Below, piece by piece: positions 53,571-61,693 of a stretch of 64,000 bases of DNA (position 1 is the stretch's first letter; each line of letters opens with the position of its first letter). The DNA is from JBBIPA01 sp963820495 (GTDB lineage: Bacteria > Chloroflexota > Dehalococcoidia > GIF9 > UBA5629). The stretch spans positions 310,001-374,000 of the forward strand of contig CAWGAF010000002.1 in NCBI GenBank assembly GCA_963820495.1, written 5' to 3'. The notes under the pieces were generated by a model. It saw nothing but the letters and a program-made list of their open reading frames with translations, was not told the DNA's origin and did no database searches. Both the position numbers and the translations under genes were made by a program.

Positions 53571-54674
53571 CTAATGAACCAGGGATAAGGCAAAACTCAG
53601 GTAGAGCTGTGCTGCCTTTATTACCTGAGAAAAATGTACTGACTCCTCGGGATTGTGAGCTTCTTCCAACCTTCCGGGTCCCAGGATAATAGGGTCTACT
53701 CCTGCCGCCCAGAGAACATTGCCATCGGAGTGGCTCCTGAAATCCTGAGGCTCCCAGGGTAACGACATCATTTTAAAAGCATCTTTCAACTTTTTCACCA
53801 GAGGTCTGTCCTCAGAAATATGATAGCCAGCGTGGGTATCTTCAAACCTGAGGTAAGCATCAAGCCCAGGTATAGCACTACCTGCCTCTTCCACCAATTG
53901 TTCCAGTTCCGACTTCAATACGTCAATTCTGGAGTTAGGTGGCAGGTGAATATCCAGCCATGATTCGCAGGTATCCGGTACCACAAATCCTCCAGGAAAC
54001 CCAGAAAGCTCCCTGATGTTGTAAACCAGACCATTAGTGGCGGATGCGGATTGAGTATATTCCGTGACCTTCAGCAACAGTTTTAGCATGCTCTCAATGG
54101 CATTATGACCTAATTCGGGCATGGAAGAGTGAGCTCTTTTACCACCAGTACGTAAAAGCACTTCCAGATAAGCATAATGTCCCAGGCAGGGTGTCATGTT
54201 GGTGGGTTCGCCAACTATAGCCCAGGGGAAACTGTATTCTCGCATCAGTGTCTTGGCACCGTAGCTATCTTCTTCCTCGCCAACTACCAGTGCCAGACCC
54301 ACCGGCGGGAAATTGCCCTTCTGTTCCGCCAGGACAGTAAATGTTTCCATCATAGCAGCACAACCCGCTTTCATATCAGAAGTCCCCAGACCGTAAATGA
54401 TATCCTCTTCCTCATAGAAACCATAATCATCCAGGTCATGGGCAACTACCGTATCCAGGTGTCCCACAAAACAAAGGTCTATTTCATCATTTTCTTCAGG
54501 CAGTACTATTAGGTTAAAGCGGCTGTCATCAACTTCCTGCCTGGTCACCGCAAATCCCTGTGTTTTTAAAAATCCTTCGGCATACTCCAGGATTTCCTCT
54601 TCTTTGCCCGGCGGGCTGTAAATGTCCACAAGGCTCTTGAGTAATTGTTTCAATCTTTCAGGCTGTATATCCAT
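53571..54674 (-). CDS. M20-family metallopeptidase / deacylase (ArgE/DapE-like)
   Basis: This 367-aa di-zinc hydrolase has ligands in order: His72 and Asp74 in FVGHLDTVVA, bridging Asp100 in GTSDMKAG, Glu133-Glu134 in VVGEEEDSYG, Glu156 in IVGEPTN, and a late His in EEAHNPEESVHF. The dimerisation insert contains KRAHSSMPELGHNAIE. Family members remove acyl or succinyl groups from amino acids (ArgE, DapE, LysK). A GNAT acetyltransferase gene is 41 bases upstream on the same strand, which suggests acyl-amino-acid chemistry. The substrate is unknown. Confidence 0.88.
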   Translation of the reverse strand: MDIQPERLKQLLKSLVDIYSPPGKEEEILEYAEGFLKTQGFAVTRQEVDDSRFNLIVLPEENDEIDLCFVGHLDTVVAHDLDDYGFYEEEDIIYGLGTSDMKAGCAAMMETFTVLAEQKGNFPPVGLALVVGEEEDSYGAKTLMREYSFPWAIVGEPTNMTPCLGHYAYLEVLLRTGGKRAHSSMPELGHNAIESMLKLLLKVTEYTQSASATNGLVYNIRELSGFPGGFVVPDTCESWLDIHLPPNSRIDVLKSELEQLVEEAGSAIPGLDAYLRFEDTHAGYHISEDRPLVKKLKDAFKMMSLPWEPQDFRSHSDGNVLWAAGVDPIILGPGRLEEAHNPEESVHFSQVIKAAQLYLSFALSLVH

Positions 54675-54715
54675 GGATTTGTTAAAACTCGCTTTTGTAA
54701 TTTGCTTCTTTTGAC

Positions 54716-55258
54716 CTACTGGGTATCATTATTATTATCGTTTTGTTGTTTAGCCGATTTCTTCTGCCGCCGCAGTGTCTTAGCCAGCCACTGGTGCTTG
54801 CCGGTAAGGGAGAATTTCATGGCTTTGAAAAAGGCAATTGCTCCTTCGTTATCAACATCGGTATCAGCTATGACCATCCTCACCCCATTCTTCTTCAACC
54901 TCTCTTCAAGCCTCCGATAAAGACGCTGGCCCAGGTTAGTCCTCTGGTAATCCTCATCCACTCCTATCCAGCTCAGGTATCCGTACCTCTTCCAGGCAGT
55001 GCCTTCCTTCTCGATAGTAGTGGCTAAAATGAAACCGACAATCACTCCCTCTGCCTCGGCTACCAGGCAATAGTTGGGGTCGGAAGCAAAATAGTCGGTA
55101 ACCTCATAAGGGTCCCAAGTCCGATACAGAGTAGGAAACTCCTCACTGGTGAACAAACTTTCGCCAAGGTGATAAACAGAGCTAATATCATCTATCTCCA
55201 TTTCTCTGATAGCTACTTCTTTTTTTAGTTTATTATCGTCATCATTTTCTAACGACAT
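54716..55258 (-). CDS. GNAT-family N-acetyltransferase
   Basis: This 180-aa acetyltransferase has the acetyl-CoA motif A region LSWIGVDEDYQRTNLGQRLYRRLEERL (about 90-118; the usual QxxGxG/A reads QRTNLG), then DNEGAIAFFKAMKF near 135. A charged N-terminus and an Asn/Asp-rich C-terminus (AKQQNDNNNDTQ) flank the fold. Gene order with the M20 peptidase suggests an operon. The acceptor is unknown. Confidence 0.85.
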   Translation of the reverse strand: MSLENDDDNKLKKEVAIREMEIDDISSVYHLGESLFTSEEFPTLYRTWDPYEVTDYFASDPNYCLVAEAEGVIVGFILATTIEKEGTAWKRYGYLSWIGVDEDYQRTNLGQRLYRRLEERLKKNGVRMVIADTDVDNEGAIAFFKAMKFSLTGKHQWLAKTLRRQKKSAKQQNDNNNDTQ

Positions 55259-55419
55259 GAACCCTTTCTAAACTCCTTTCACTCTTTGCAAATTAAGCAG
55301 TGCTCCTGCTACAGCACCTTGAACCCCCATTTTATCCAAGTCACAGTGCTGTTGACAAATGAGGATTGTAGACAAATATAAAGCAGTTCATGGCGGCACT
55401 GCCCCTTTAAAAACATAAT

Positions 55420-55447
55420 CCCCTCCTTCCTTTGAAGGAGAGAGGGG
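55420..55447 (-). terminator. Terminator-like hairpin after pyrophosphatase
   Basis: CCCCT/AGGGG and CCTTC/GAAGG stems enclose a small loop. On the minus strand the hairpin follows the ppa stop by about 22 bases and leads to ATTATGTTTTT. Confidence 0.5.
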
Positions 55448-55469
55448 CAGGGGTGAGAGGTGGTAATGC

Positions 55470-55952
55470 TTATTTGCACCAGTACTTTTTCAAGACCTGT
55501 TTAGCCTCTTTGGCACCAGCCCACCCCTGCACAGAGCTCTCTTTGTCCTCAAGCATTTTATAGGTGGCAAAAAAGTTTTCGATCTCTGCTAGCCAGTGGC
55601 TTTGCAGGTCAGAAATGTCTTTGATACCATCGAATCTGGGGTCGGCAACTGGCACGCCCAATATTTTCTCATCTGTGCCCTTTTCATCCACCATGCGCAG
55701 GAAGCCAATAGGGCGTACTTTCATTCTGCAACCGGGAAATGTTGGCTCTTCCACTATAATGAGAATATCCAGCATGTCACCATCGGCACTTTTTGTCCCC
55801 GGAATGAAGCCATAATCGGTAGGGTAATGGACAGAAGAAAACAGCACTCTGTCAAGTCGGATGAAGCCAGTAGCAGCATCAAACTCGTACTTGTTTCGGC
55901 TGCCCCTGGGAATCTCCACCACCGCTTCAATCACTTCAAAACTGTGTCTCAT
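55470..55952 (-). CDS. ppa: Inorganic pyrophosphatase (soluble, family I)
   Basis: This enzyme hydrolyses pyrophosphate and pulls biosynthetic ligase reactions. It is 160 aa from the ATG (RHSFEVIEAVVEIPRGSRNK), with the active-site signature DGDMLDILII (D-x-D-P-x-D-type motif with Met at the usual Pro), YPTDYGFIPGT and KYWCK at the end. The frame is open ten codons upstream. I chose the ATG because GGAGG lies 8 bases before it. It is the only gene between the GNAT/M20 pair and the divergent kamA operon. Confidence 0.93.
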   Translation of the reverse strand: MRHSFEVIEAVVEIPRGSRNKYEFDAATGFIRLDRVLFSSVHYPTDYGFIPGTKSADGDMLDILIIVEEPTFPGCRMKVRPIGFLRMVDEKGTDEKILGVPVADPRFDGIKDISDLQSHWLAEIENFFATYKMLEDKESSVQGWAGAKEAKQVLKKYWCK

Positions 55953-56102
55953 TATCAGCCTCCAAAGAGAGTTGATTGCCAACCCTCACTATACCCCCCA
56001 ATCTTATCTGAAATTTTTAACAATTTCCAATATGACGGTGATGGTAATCAAACAGTATTTCAATAATTTTTACTAAATTTTTTAAAACTTAGCCAAAATA
56101 AC

Positions 56103-56131
56103 TTGACATATATATTATTAAGTGTTATAAA
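56103..56131 (+). promoter_or_regulatory. Near-consensus sigma-A promoter of the kamA operon
   Basis: TTGACA at 56103-56108, a 17-base AT-rich spacer, and TATAAA at 56126-56131. It is the best -35/-10 match in the window and lies 75 bases upstream of kamA, leaving a leader of about 65 bases. Confidence 0.75.
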
Positions 56132-56205
56132 ACTATGATAAGAGATGCATGAGCATATTCATGGCGCTCTTGAAAATAAAAAAGAGAATAAAGGAGAAAT
56201 CATAG

Positions 56206-57564
56206 TTGACAAAAGAAACGACAGCGATAAAAAATTGCACTTCCGGTGAAGCCGAAGAAGAACCTCCCGGCTTTGCCAATACGCTCACCGAGGTAGACGA
56301 AGAACCTCCAAGTAGTAGTAAGTTTACCCATAAGAGTAGGTTCTTCGGCCATATCCAGGATGAATGTTGGAATGACTGGAAATGGCATTTCCGAAACCGC
56401 ATCACCACTGTTGAAGAACTGACAAAGTACATCCCCCTTTCAGTTACCGAACAAACCCAGATCAGACTAGTATCGACTAAATTTCCTATTTCCATAACGC
56501 CGTTCTATTTGTCTGTTATAAACCCGGCTGACCCCGATGATCCTATTAGAAAACAGGCGTTGCCATCTTTCCAAGAGATAGCACAAGGCAGTGTGGGATT
56601 TGAGGATCCTCTTGAGGAAAAGAGAGATTCTGTAGTCCCCGGCCTGGTTCAACGCTACCCCGACCGGGTATTGATGGTGGTAACTGACTTATGTCCCATG
56701 CTCTGCCGCCACTGCACCAGAAAAAGAGAATGGCATAATGGAACCTGGGTACGCACTCCAGCCGATATCGACAAGATGCTGGATTACATCCGCGATAATA
56801 AGACTATCAGAGACGTTATTGTCTCCGGTGGTGATCCCCTGACCCTGTCAACACAACGGTTGGAAGCGGTTCTTTACGGATTAAGGCAAATCGAGCATGT
56901 TGAAATAATCCGCATAGGCTCCAGGTGTCCTGTAGTACTACCACAGAGAATAGACGATGAGCTATGTGCCATGCTCTCAAAATATGGGCCAATATGGCTT
57001 AACACTCACTTCAATCATCCCAACGAGATAACTCCAGAAGCAGCACGGGCTTGTGATAAATTGCTGCGGAGCGGAGTTCCTGTGAATAATCAGACTGTTT
57101 TGCTCCGGGGCATAAATGATTCTGTTGAGACACAGACCAAGCTGAGCCACGGTCTTCTTAAGATAAAGGTGCGTCCTTATTACCTTTTCCAGTGTGACGA
57201 GGTGCAGGGTACCGAGCATTTACGCACTCCTGTGGAGACAGGTATTAATATCATAGAAGGCATGCGTGGTCATACATCGGGATTGGCTATACCCCACTTC
57301 GTCATCGACTTGCCTCAAGGAGGCGGTAAGATTCCTATTCAGCCAAACTATGTGCTGATGCAGACAAAGGACGAAATGATAGTGAGAAATTACAAGAACC
57401 GTATCTTCTGTTATCGCAATCCTCGAGGTTCAGCTAACTCTGGTAATGGTCACAAAAATGGCAAAAAAGCCAGCAACCCGTCACGCTTGCCCGTCAGGCA
57501 AAACGGGAACCAGGCTTTAGCCGTGGGAGCCGTGAATGATAATAGGTCTGTCATACGATCTTAA
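56206..57564 (+). CDS. kamA: Lysine 2,3-aminomutase-family radical SAM enzyme
   Basis: This 452-aa protein is of the KamA family, which shifts an alpha-amino group to the beta carbon using Fe-S/SAM and PLP. The cluster motif CPMLCRHC gives Cys163, Cys167 and Cys170. The PLP lysine is Lys375 in QGGGKIPIQPNYV. Two acids that bind the substrate's epsilon-amino side in lysine 2,3-aminomutase have counterparts, Asp331 (FQCDEVQG) and Asp368 (FVIDLPQ), so L-lysine to beta-lysine is the likely reaction. The first 45 residues and the Gly/Asn-rich last 45 are extra. The start is TTG with AAAGGAG 9 bases upstream. Its end overlaps the next gene. Confidence 0.9.
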   Translation: MTKETTAIKNCTSGEAEEEPPGFANTLTEVDEEPPSSSKFTHKSRFFGHIQDECWNDWKWHFRNRITTVEELTKYIPLSVTEQTQIRLVSTKFPISITPFYLSVINPADPDDPIRKQALPSFQEIAQGSVGFEDPLEEKRDSVVPGLVQRYPDRVLMVVTDLCPMLCRHCTRKREWHNGTWVRTPADIDKMLDYIRDNKTIRDVIVSGGDPLTLSTQRLEAVLYGLRQIEHVEIIRIGSRCPVVLPQRIDDELCAMLSKYGPIWLNTHFNHPNEITPEAARACDKLLRSGVPVNNQTVLLRGINDSVETQTKLSHGLLKIKVRPYYLFQCDEVQGTEHLRTPVETGINIIEGMRGHTSGLAIPHFVIDLPQGGGKIPIQPNYVLMQTKDEMIVRNYKNRIFCYRNPRGSANSGNGHKNGKKASNPSRLPVRQNGNQALAVGAVNDNRSVIRS

Positions 57565-58543
57565 ACAGTCAATTCATCTGGGGCAGAGCTATCCTGATGA
57601 TGCTCTGGAGGAATACGACTCTCCAGAAACGATAGACGCCCTTTCCGCCGCCATAGAAGCACAGGGACATTCTGTGATCAGACTTGGCGGTGGCAGGGAA
57701 TTTCTAGCCAATGTTACCCAGTACAAAGTTGACCTGGTGTTCAATATCGCCGAAGGATTAGGCAGCTACAGAAGCCGAGAGGCACAGGTGCCTGCTATCC
57801 TGGAAATGCTGGGCATACCCTACTCTGGCTCGGATCCCCAATGCCTGGCTATCAGCCTGGATAAACCACTTACCAAGAAAATACTGGCAGCATCAGGCAT
57901 CACTACCCCAGAATGGCACTTGATTGGACAGAGCAATCAGCTGGAAGAAATAGACTGGAACAGCTTTCCTCTACCTGCTTTTATCAAGCCAGCATACGAA
58001 GGCTCCAGCAAGGGTATTACCTCAGGTTCTGTGGCTTATAATGCCAGGCAAGTAGTCGAGGTGGCTTCAGAAATACTGGAGCGTTACCATCAGCCGGTAC
58101 TGGTGGAGAAGTTCATCGCCGGTGACGAGGTAACTGTAGGCATAATAGGCAACTCACCCCCGAAGGTTTTAGGCATAATGCGCGTCTTGCCTAAAAATAG
58201 TATGACGAATTTTATCTACTGTCTGGAGGTGAAGCGGGACTGGGAGAATTTAGTAGAATACCAATGTCCTGCCCAGCTTGAGACATCCGTTATACACAAA
58301 ATTGAAAAAGCCAGCCTGGAAGTATTTCGTATCCTGGGCTGTCGAGACTTTTCCAGGATTGACTTCAAAATCAGCTCTAGCGGTAAGCCCTATTTCCTGG
58401 AGATAAATCCACTGCCTGGGCTTAACCCCAAGAGTGGAGACCTGCCTATTATGGTTGGTAAAATGGGCTGGACATACCAAGGGCTTATCTCTAACATAAT
58501 AAATGCTGCTTTGGAGAGATATCCACAGTGCGTCCGAATATAG
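57536..58543 (+). CDS. ATP-grasp ligase 1, D-Ala-D-Ala-ligase-like
   Basis: This 335-aa ATP-grasp enzyme has the D-Ala-D-Ala ligase fold. Seen are the N-terminal GLSYDLKQS, the region VFNIAEGLGSYRSREAQVPAILE (about 68-90), ISLDKPLTKKIL, the glycine loop KPAYEGSSKGIT, and metal ligands Asp276 (SRIDFKI), Glu289 and Asn291 in FLEINPLPGL. Ddl joins D-Ala to D-Ala in the cell wall. Here the sequence lacks a true Ddl signature, and a second copy follows, so other amino-acid substrates are likely. Its start overlaps the end of kamA by 29 bases and its end overlaps ligase 2. Confidence 0.85.
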   Translation: MIIGLSYDLKQSIHLGQSYPDDALEEYDSPETIDALSAAIEAQGHSVIRLGGGREFLANVTQYKVDLVFNIAEGLGSYRSREAQVPAILEMLGIPYSGSDPQCLAISLDKPLTKKILAASGITTPEWHLIGQSNQLEEIDWNSFPLPAFIKPAYEGSSKGITSGSVAYNARQVVEVASEILERYHQPVLVEKFIAGDEVTVGIIGNSPPKVLGIMRVLPKNSMTNFIYCLEVKRDWENLVEYQCPAQLETSVIHKIEKASLEVFRILGCRDFSRIDFKISSSGKPYFLEINPLPGLNPKSGDLPIMVGKMGWTYQGLISNIINAALERYPQCVRI

Positions 58544-59607
58544 CTATTATCTATAATCAACCGTACTACGGTCGCTTTATCGTTGCGGGAGAAGCGAAAG
58601 CAGAGGCAAGCATTGCTATTACAGTGAGAGCAGTGTACCATGCCCTGACTGATTTAGAATACCCTGTCATTAAATTTCCTCTACCGCCACCTCTGGAACA
58701 AGCTAAGGATCGGTTAAAGAGATTAGAAGCGGATGTGGTATTCAACCTATTCGAAGGTTTTGATCACCACCCGGAAACAGAGGCTGATATAGCTTATACT
58801 TTGTCTGATTTGGGGCTAACCTACACTGGCTGTCCTGGCGGTATTCTTTCCCTGGCTCTGGACAAGGCAAAGACTAATGCGATTCTGAACGCCGCGGGAA
58901 TCGACACTCCCAATTGCCAGCTATTAACTGTGGAAACTTTATCGGATTTTAATTTAAATTATCCCTGCATTGTCAAACCAGTTGGAGAAGATGCCAGTCA
59001 CGGGTTGACTGAGGAAAGCGTGGTATATAGCTCCGACCAACTGGAAAAGCAGGTTATTAGGATAAGCAGTTTTTTTGGTGGTAAGGCATTAGTAGAAGAA
59101 TTTGTGGATGGACGCGAATTAAACGTTACTGTCATCGGAGACGGCGAACTTGTGGTTCTGCCCATCAGTGAGATCGTGTATTGTCTGCCAGACGGGATGC
59201 CCCGGCTTCTTACCTTCGCCGCCAAATGGGACAAGCAGAGCACGTATTTCCAGTGCACCAAACCAAAATGTCCCGCTGAAATTAGTACAGAGTTGCGTGA
59301 TAAAATCGAAAGAATTGCAATATCAGTCTTCAAGGTTCTAAACTGTTGTGGTTCCGGTTACGCCCGGGTGGATCTTCGTCTGGACACTAACGAACAGGTT
59401 AAAGTCCTGGAATTTAATCCTAATCCTGATATAACTCCTGGAAGCGGAGCGGCGCGTCAGGCAAGGGCTGCCGGAATGACCTACAGGCAGCTTATCGAGA
59501 AAATTGTGCTTATTGCTCTGAGAAAGCATGGTGATGAGTCCCAAGATCCGACCTATGACTGGCAAAGACAAGCCAGATATACTGAAAATACTAAAGAATA
59601 CGCCTGA
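58528..59607 (+). CDS. ATP-grasp ligase 2, D-Ala-D-Ala-ligase-like
   Basis: This 359-aa protein is a diverged relative of the preceding ligase. Matching parts are VVFNLFEGFDHHPETEADIAY, LALDKAKTNAIL, VKPVGEDASHGLT, LVEEFVDGRELNVT and metal ligands Asp282 (ARVDLRL), Glu295 and Asn297 in LEFNPNPDITPGS. A Cys pair or triad in the middle (FQCTKPKCP, LNCCGSG) is not in ligase 1. The GTG start overlaps ligase 1 by 16 bases. Two consecutive non-identical ligases suggest two successive amide bonds or different acceptors. Substrates are unknown. Confidence 0.85.
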   Translation: MRPNIAIIYNQPYYGRFIVAGEAKAEASIAITVRAVYHALTDLEYPVIKFPLPPPLEQAKDRLKRLEADVVFNLFEGFDHHPETEADIAYTLSDLGLTYTGCPGGILSLALDKAKTNAILNAAGIDTPNCQLLTVETLSDFNLNYPCIVKPVGEDASHGLTEESVVYSSDQLEKQVIRISSFFGGKALVEEFVDGRELNVTVIGDGELVVLPISEIVYCLPDGMPRLLTFAAKWDKQSTYFQCTKPKCPAEISTELRDKIERIAISVFKVLNCCGSGYARVDLRLDTNEQVKVLEFNPNPDITPGSGAARQARAAGMTYRQLIEKIVLIALRKHGDESQDPTYDWQRQARYTENTKEYA

Positions 59608-60046
59608 ATTTGAGCCAGATGAGGTAGTAATTGCTGAAGAGGTAATCGATAGCTACCTGCATGACCCTGTTGATTCTGGTTATCATGTCCTGGTGGCAGA
59701 AATTGGCTCGTCCACCGTGGGCTACGTCTGTTATGGAGCTACTCCCTTAACCAAAGGGACCTGGGATATATACTGGATGGCTATTGACCCAAAAGAACAA
59801 GCCAGAGGCATAGGGAAAACTCTGCTTTTGTCCGCTGAAAACAGCATCAAAGATAATCAGGGAAGGCTAATTCTCATCGAGACTTCCTCCAAACCGATAT
59901 ATGAGAAGGCCAGGCGTTTTCACAAATCCCGAGGCTATAAACTTATTTGCCGTATATCCGATTTCTATGCGTCAGGAGACGATAAGCTAATCTTCCAGAA
60001 ACGCCTCAGTAAAACAACAAAGCCACCTAAATCCCTTCCTCGTTGA
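59528..60046 (+). CDS. GNAT-family N-acetyltransferase of the kamA operon
   Basis: This 172-aa acetyltransferase has the start KIRPMTGKDKPDILKIL, acetyl-CoA motif A IYWMAIDPKEQARGIGKTLL (QxxGxG/A as EQARGIG) and ETSSKPIYEKARRFHKSRGY. It begins inside the last 80 bases of ligase 2 in another frame, so it is part of the same unit. It may N-acetylate the product or intermediate, for example beta-lysine as in the AblA/AblB pair, but it is much shorter than AblB and not clearly of that family. Confidence 0.85.
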   Translation: MVMSPKIRPMTGKDKPDILKILKNTPEFEPDEVVIAEEVIDSYLHDPVDSGYHVLVAEIGSSTVGYVCYGATPLTKGTWDIYWMAIDPKEQARGIGKTLLLSAENSIKDNQGRLILIETSSKPIYEKARRFHKSRGYKLICRISDFYASGDDKLIFQKRLSKTTKPPKSLPR

Positions 60047-60088
60047 GAAAGAGGATAGGAATAAACGTTTTTATAGGGAGGTATTAAA

Positions 60089-60853
60089 ATGGCAAAGCGA
60101 TTAGAAAACAAAATAGCGCTCATAACTGGTACGGCTCGGGGGCAGGGGCGGGCTGCAGCGTTGCTGTTTGCTAAAGAAGGAGCCAAGGTTATAGGTTGTG
60201 ATCTGAATGTGGAAGGCAATCAAGAAACAGTGCGTATGGTAAAGAACGCTGGAGGTGAGATGCTCTCCCGTGAACCAGTTGACCTCTGTAACGAGAACCA
60301 AGTAGCCCAATTGATAAATCTAATCAAAGACAAATACCGCCGGCTTGATGTCCTCTATAACAACGCTAGTACACCCCGCTTTGCTCCAGCGGCTGAGATG
60401 CCTCTGGAAGATTGGAAGTTTACTATTAGTAACGAACTCGATTTGGTTTTTGTGGTAATAAAGGCGTCTATTCCGCTTATGATTAAGAGCGGCGGTGGCT
60501 CCATTATTAACGTTTCATCACAGGCTGCTATTAGGGCAATACCAGGTCTGGGTAACCTTGCTCACGCAGCGGCAAAGGCGGGGATTCTGGGTCTAACCAC
60601 GCAACTATCTCTGGAAATGGCGCCTCATCGTATCCGTGTTAATGCCATTTTGCCCGGACTGATTAGAACCCCAGCCACTAAGTTTTTAACCGAAGACCCT
60701 CAAGTAAGCAAAATGACATTGCAAAAGATCCTGCTGGGGCGCTTCGGTGAGCCCGAGGATATTGCCAATGCCGCTTTGTTCCTGGCATCAGACGAGTCCA
60801 GTTACATTACTGGGACTACACTATTAGTTGATGGGGGACAGGCAGTCTGGTAG
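60089..60853 (+). CDS. Short-chain dehydrogenase/reductase with His in place of catalytic Tyr
   Basis: This 254-aa classical SDR has a Rossmann NAD(P)-binding motif TGTARGQG, an Asp after beta-2 (CDLN; NAD-type), NNA in YNNASTP, and the catalytic Ser in NVSSQAA. The catalytic YxxxK position reads HAAAK, so Tyr is His while Lys is kept. The C-terminal IRVNAILPGLIRTPATK and YITGTTLLVDGG are normal. GGGAGG lies before the ATG. It follows the kamA operon by 43 bases and may be cotranscribed. Activity needs checking because of the substitution. Confidence 0.88.
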   Translation: MAKRLENKIALITGTARGQGRAAALLFAKEGAKVIGCDLNVEGNQETVRMVKNAGGEMLSREPVDLCNENQVAQLINLIKDKYRRLDVLYNNASTPRFAPAAEMPLEDWKFTISNELDLVFVVIKASIPLMIKSGGGSIINVSSQAAIRAIPGLGNLAHAAAKAGILGLTTQLSLEMAPHRIRVNAILPGLIRTPATKFLTEDPQVSKMTLQKILLGRFGEPEDIANAALFLASDESSYITGTTLLVDGGQAVW

Positions 60854-60884
60854 CGATTAGAAACTAAATTTAACTGCCGCTAAG

Positions 60885-60923
60885 CTACCCACTTTTGACA
60901 AGAGGAAGACGCATAGAGTGTTG
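60885..60923. repeat. Direct repeat, left of the mntA-hepT module
   Basis: Starts CTACCCACTTTTGACAAG and goes on with partial identity over about 39 bases to the repeat at 61627-61665. It brackets the toxin-antitoxin pair. Both copies contain TTGACA and could instead be shared promoter elements. Confidence 0.45.
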
Positions 60924-60986
60924 ACTATACGCCCTGAGAACAATTCCTTGATTTTTAGTGCGAAAAACCTATAAACTGGATTTAAT

Positions 60987-61274
60987 ATGATTACTAATGT
61001 TGAAAAAATAAGAGACGAAGTAATTAATATACTTAAAAACCATGACGTCAAGCGGGCAGCCTTTTTTGGCTCTTTAGCACGTGGAGAACAAACCGCAAGC
61101 AGTGATATTGACATTTTAGTCGAGTTCAAAGGTAAAAAGAGTTTGTTGGATCTCGTTGAGCTGCAGCTGGATATTGAGGACGCGTTAGGTATCCATGCAG
61201 ATGTGTTAACTTATAACTCGCTACTTCCAGCAATAAAAGAAAGAGTTCTTAAAGAACAAATTCCAATTATATGA
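60987..61274 (+). CDS. mntA: MntA-type nucleotidyltransferase antitoxin
   Basis: This 95-aa minimal nucleotidyltransferase has the motif GSLARGEQTASSDIDI (Gly28-Ser29, Asp40 and Asp42). MntA antitoxins AMPylate the tyrosine of the HepT RNase to silence it (type VII toxin-antitoxin). The stop overlaps the hepT start (ATGA), which supports a coupled pair. The module is flanked by direct repeats. Confidence 0.88.
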   Translation: MITNVEKIRDEVINILKNHDVKRAAFFGSLARGEQTASSDIDILVEFKGKKSLLDLVELQLDIEDALGIHADVLTYNSLLPAIKERVLKEQIPII

Positions 61275-61606
61275 AAAAAGACCCCTTAATTCTCATAAAC
61301 CACATATTGGAAAGTATATCTTTGATTAACGAGTATACTCAAAACCAGACCATTAGTGATTTCATAACCAGAAAAGAGACTCAGGATGCAGTTATTAGGA
61401 GACTGGAGATTATAGGTGAGGCAACTAAGAATATACCTCCCGATTTCACAGAAAAACACCAAAATATTCCTTGGCGCAAGATATCAGGTTTGAGAAACGT
61501 ATTAATTCACGAATATTTTGGTGTTGACCTTAATTTAACCTGGAACGTAGTAAAAGAAGATTTGCCCCTTCTGGAAAAACAACTTAAATCGATACTACAA
61601 GCTTAA
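61271..61606 (+). CDS. hepT: HepT-type HEPN ribonuclease toxin
   Basis: This 111-aa HEPN-domain protein has the catalytic motif in LRNVLIHEYFG: Arg75, His80 and Tyr82 (Rx4HxY). Tyr82 is the expected AMPylation target. The all-helical fold and length fit HepT. It degrades RNA (tRNA in studied cases) unless modified by MntA. The start overlaps mntA by 4 bases. Confidence 0.88.
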   Translation: MKKDPLILINHILESISLINEYTQNQTISDFITRKETQDAVIRRLEIIGEATKNIPPDFTEKHQNIPWRKISGLRNVLIHEYFGVDLNLTWNVVKEDLPLLEKQLKSILQA

Positions 61607-61626
61607 CGTCTCTTTTTATATAACAA

Positions 61627-61665
61627 CTACTCACTTTTGACAAGTAAAAGATATAGGGTGTATTA
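61627..61665. repeat. Direct repeat, right of the mntA-hepT module
   Basis: Starts CTACTCACTTTTGACAAG and matches the copy at 60885. It also contains TTGACA with TATTAT 18 bases further on, a possible promoter for the gene at 61694. Confidence 0.45.
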
Positions 61666-61693
61666 TTTCTGCCAATAAGTTAAAATTAAAGAT

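Noticed and set aside
55340..55470. Second mobile repeat near pyrophosphatase
   Set aside because: The GC-rich hairpin is in the right place for a terminator and lacks terminal repeats.
57536..59607. Tandem ddl genes for peptidoglycan
   Set aside because: No other cell-wall genes nearby, strong overlap with kamA, and the two ligases are divergent. Another amino-acid substrate is more likely.
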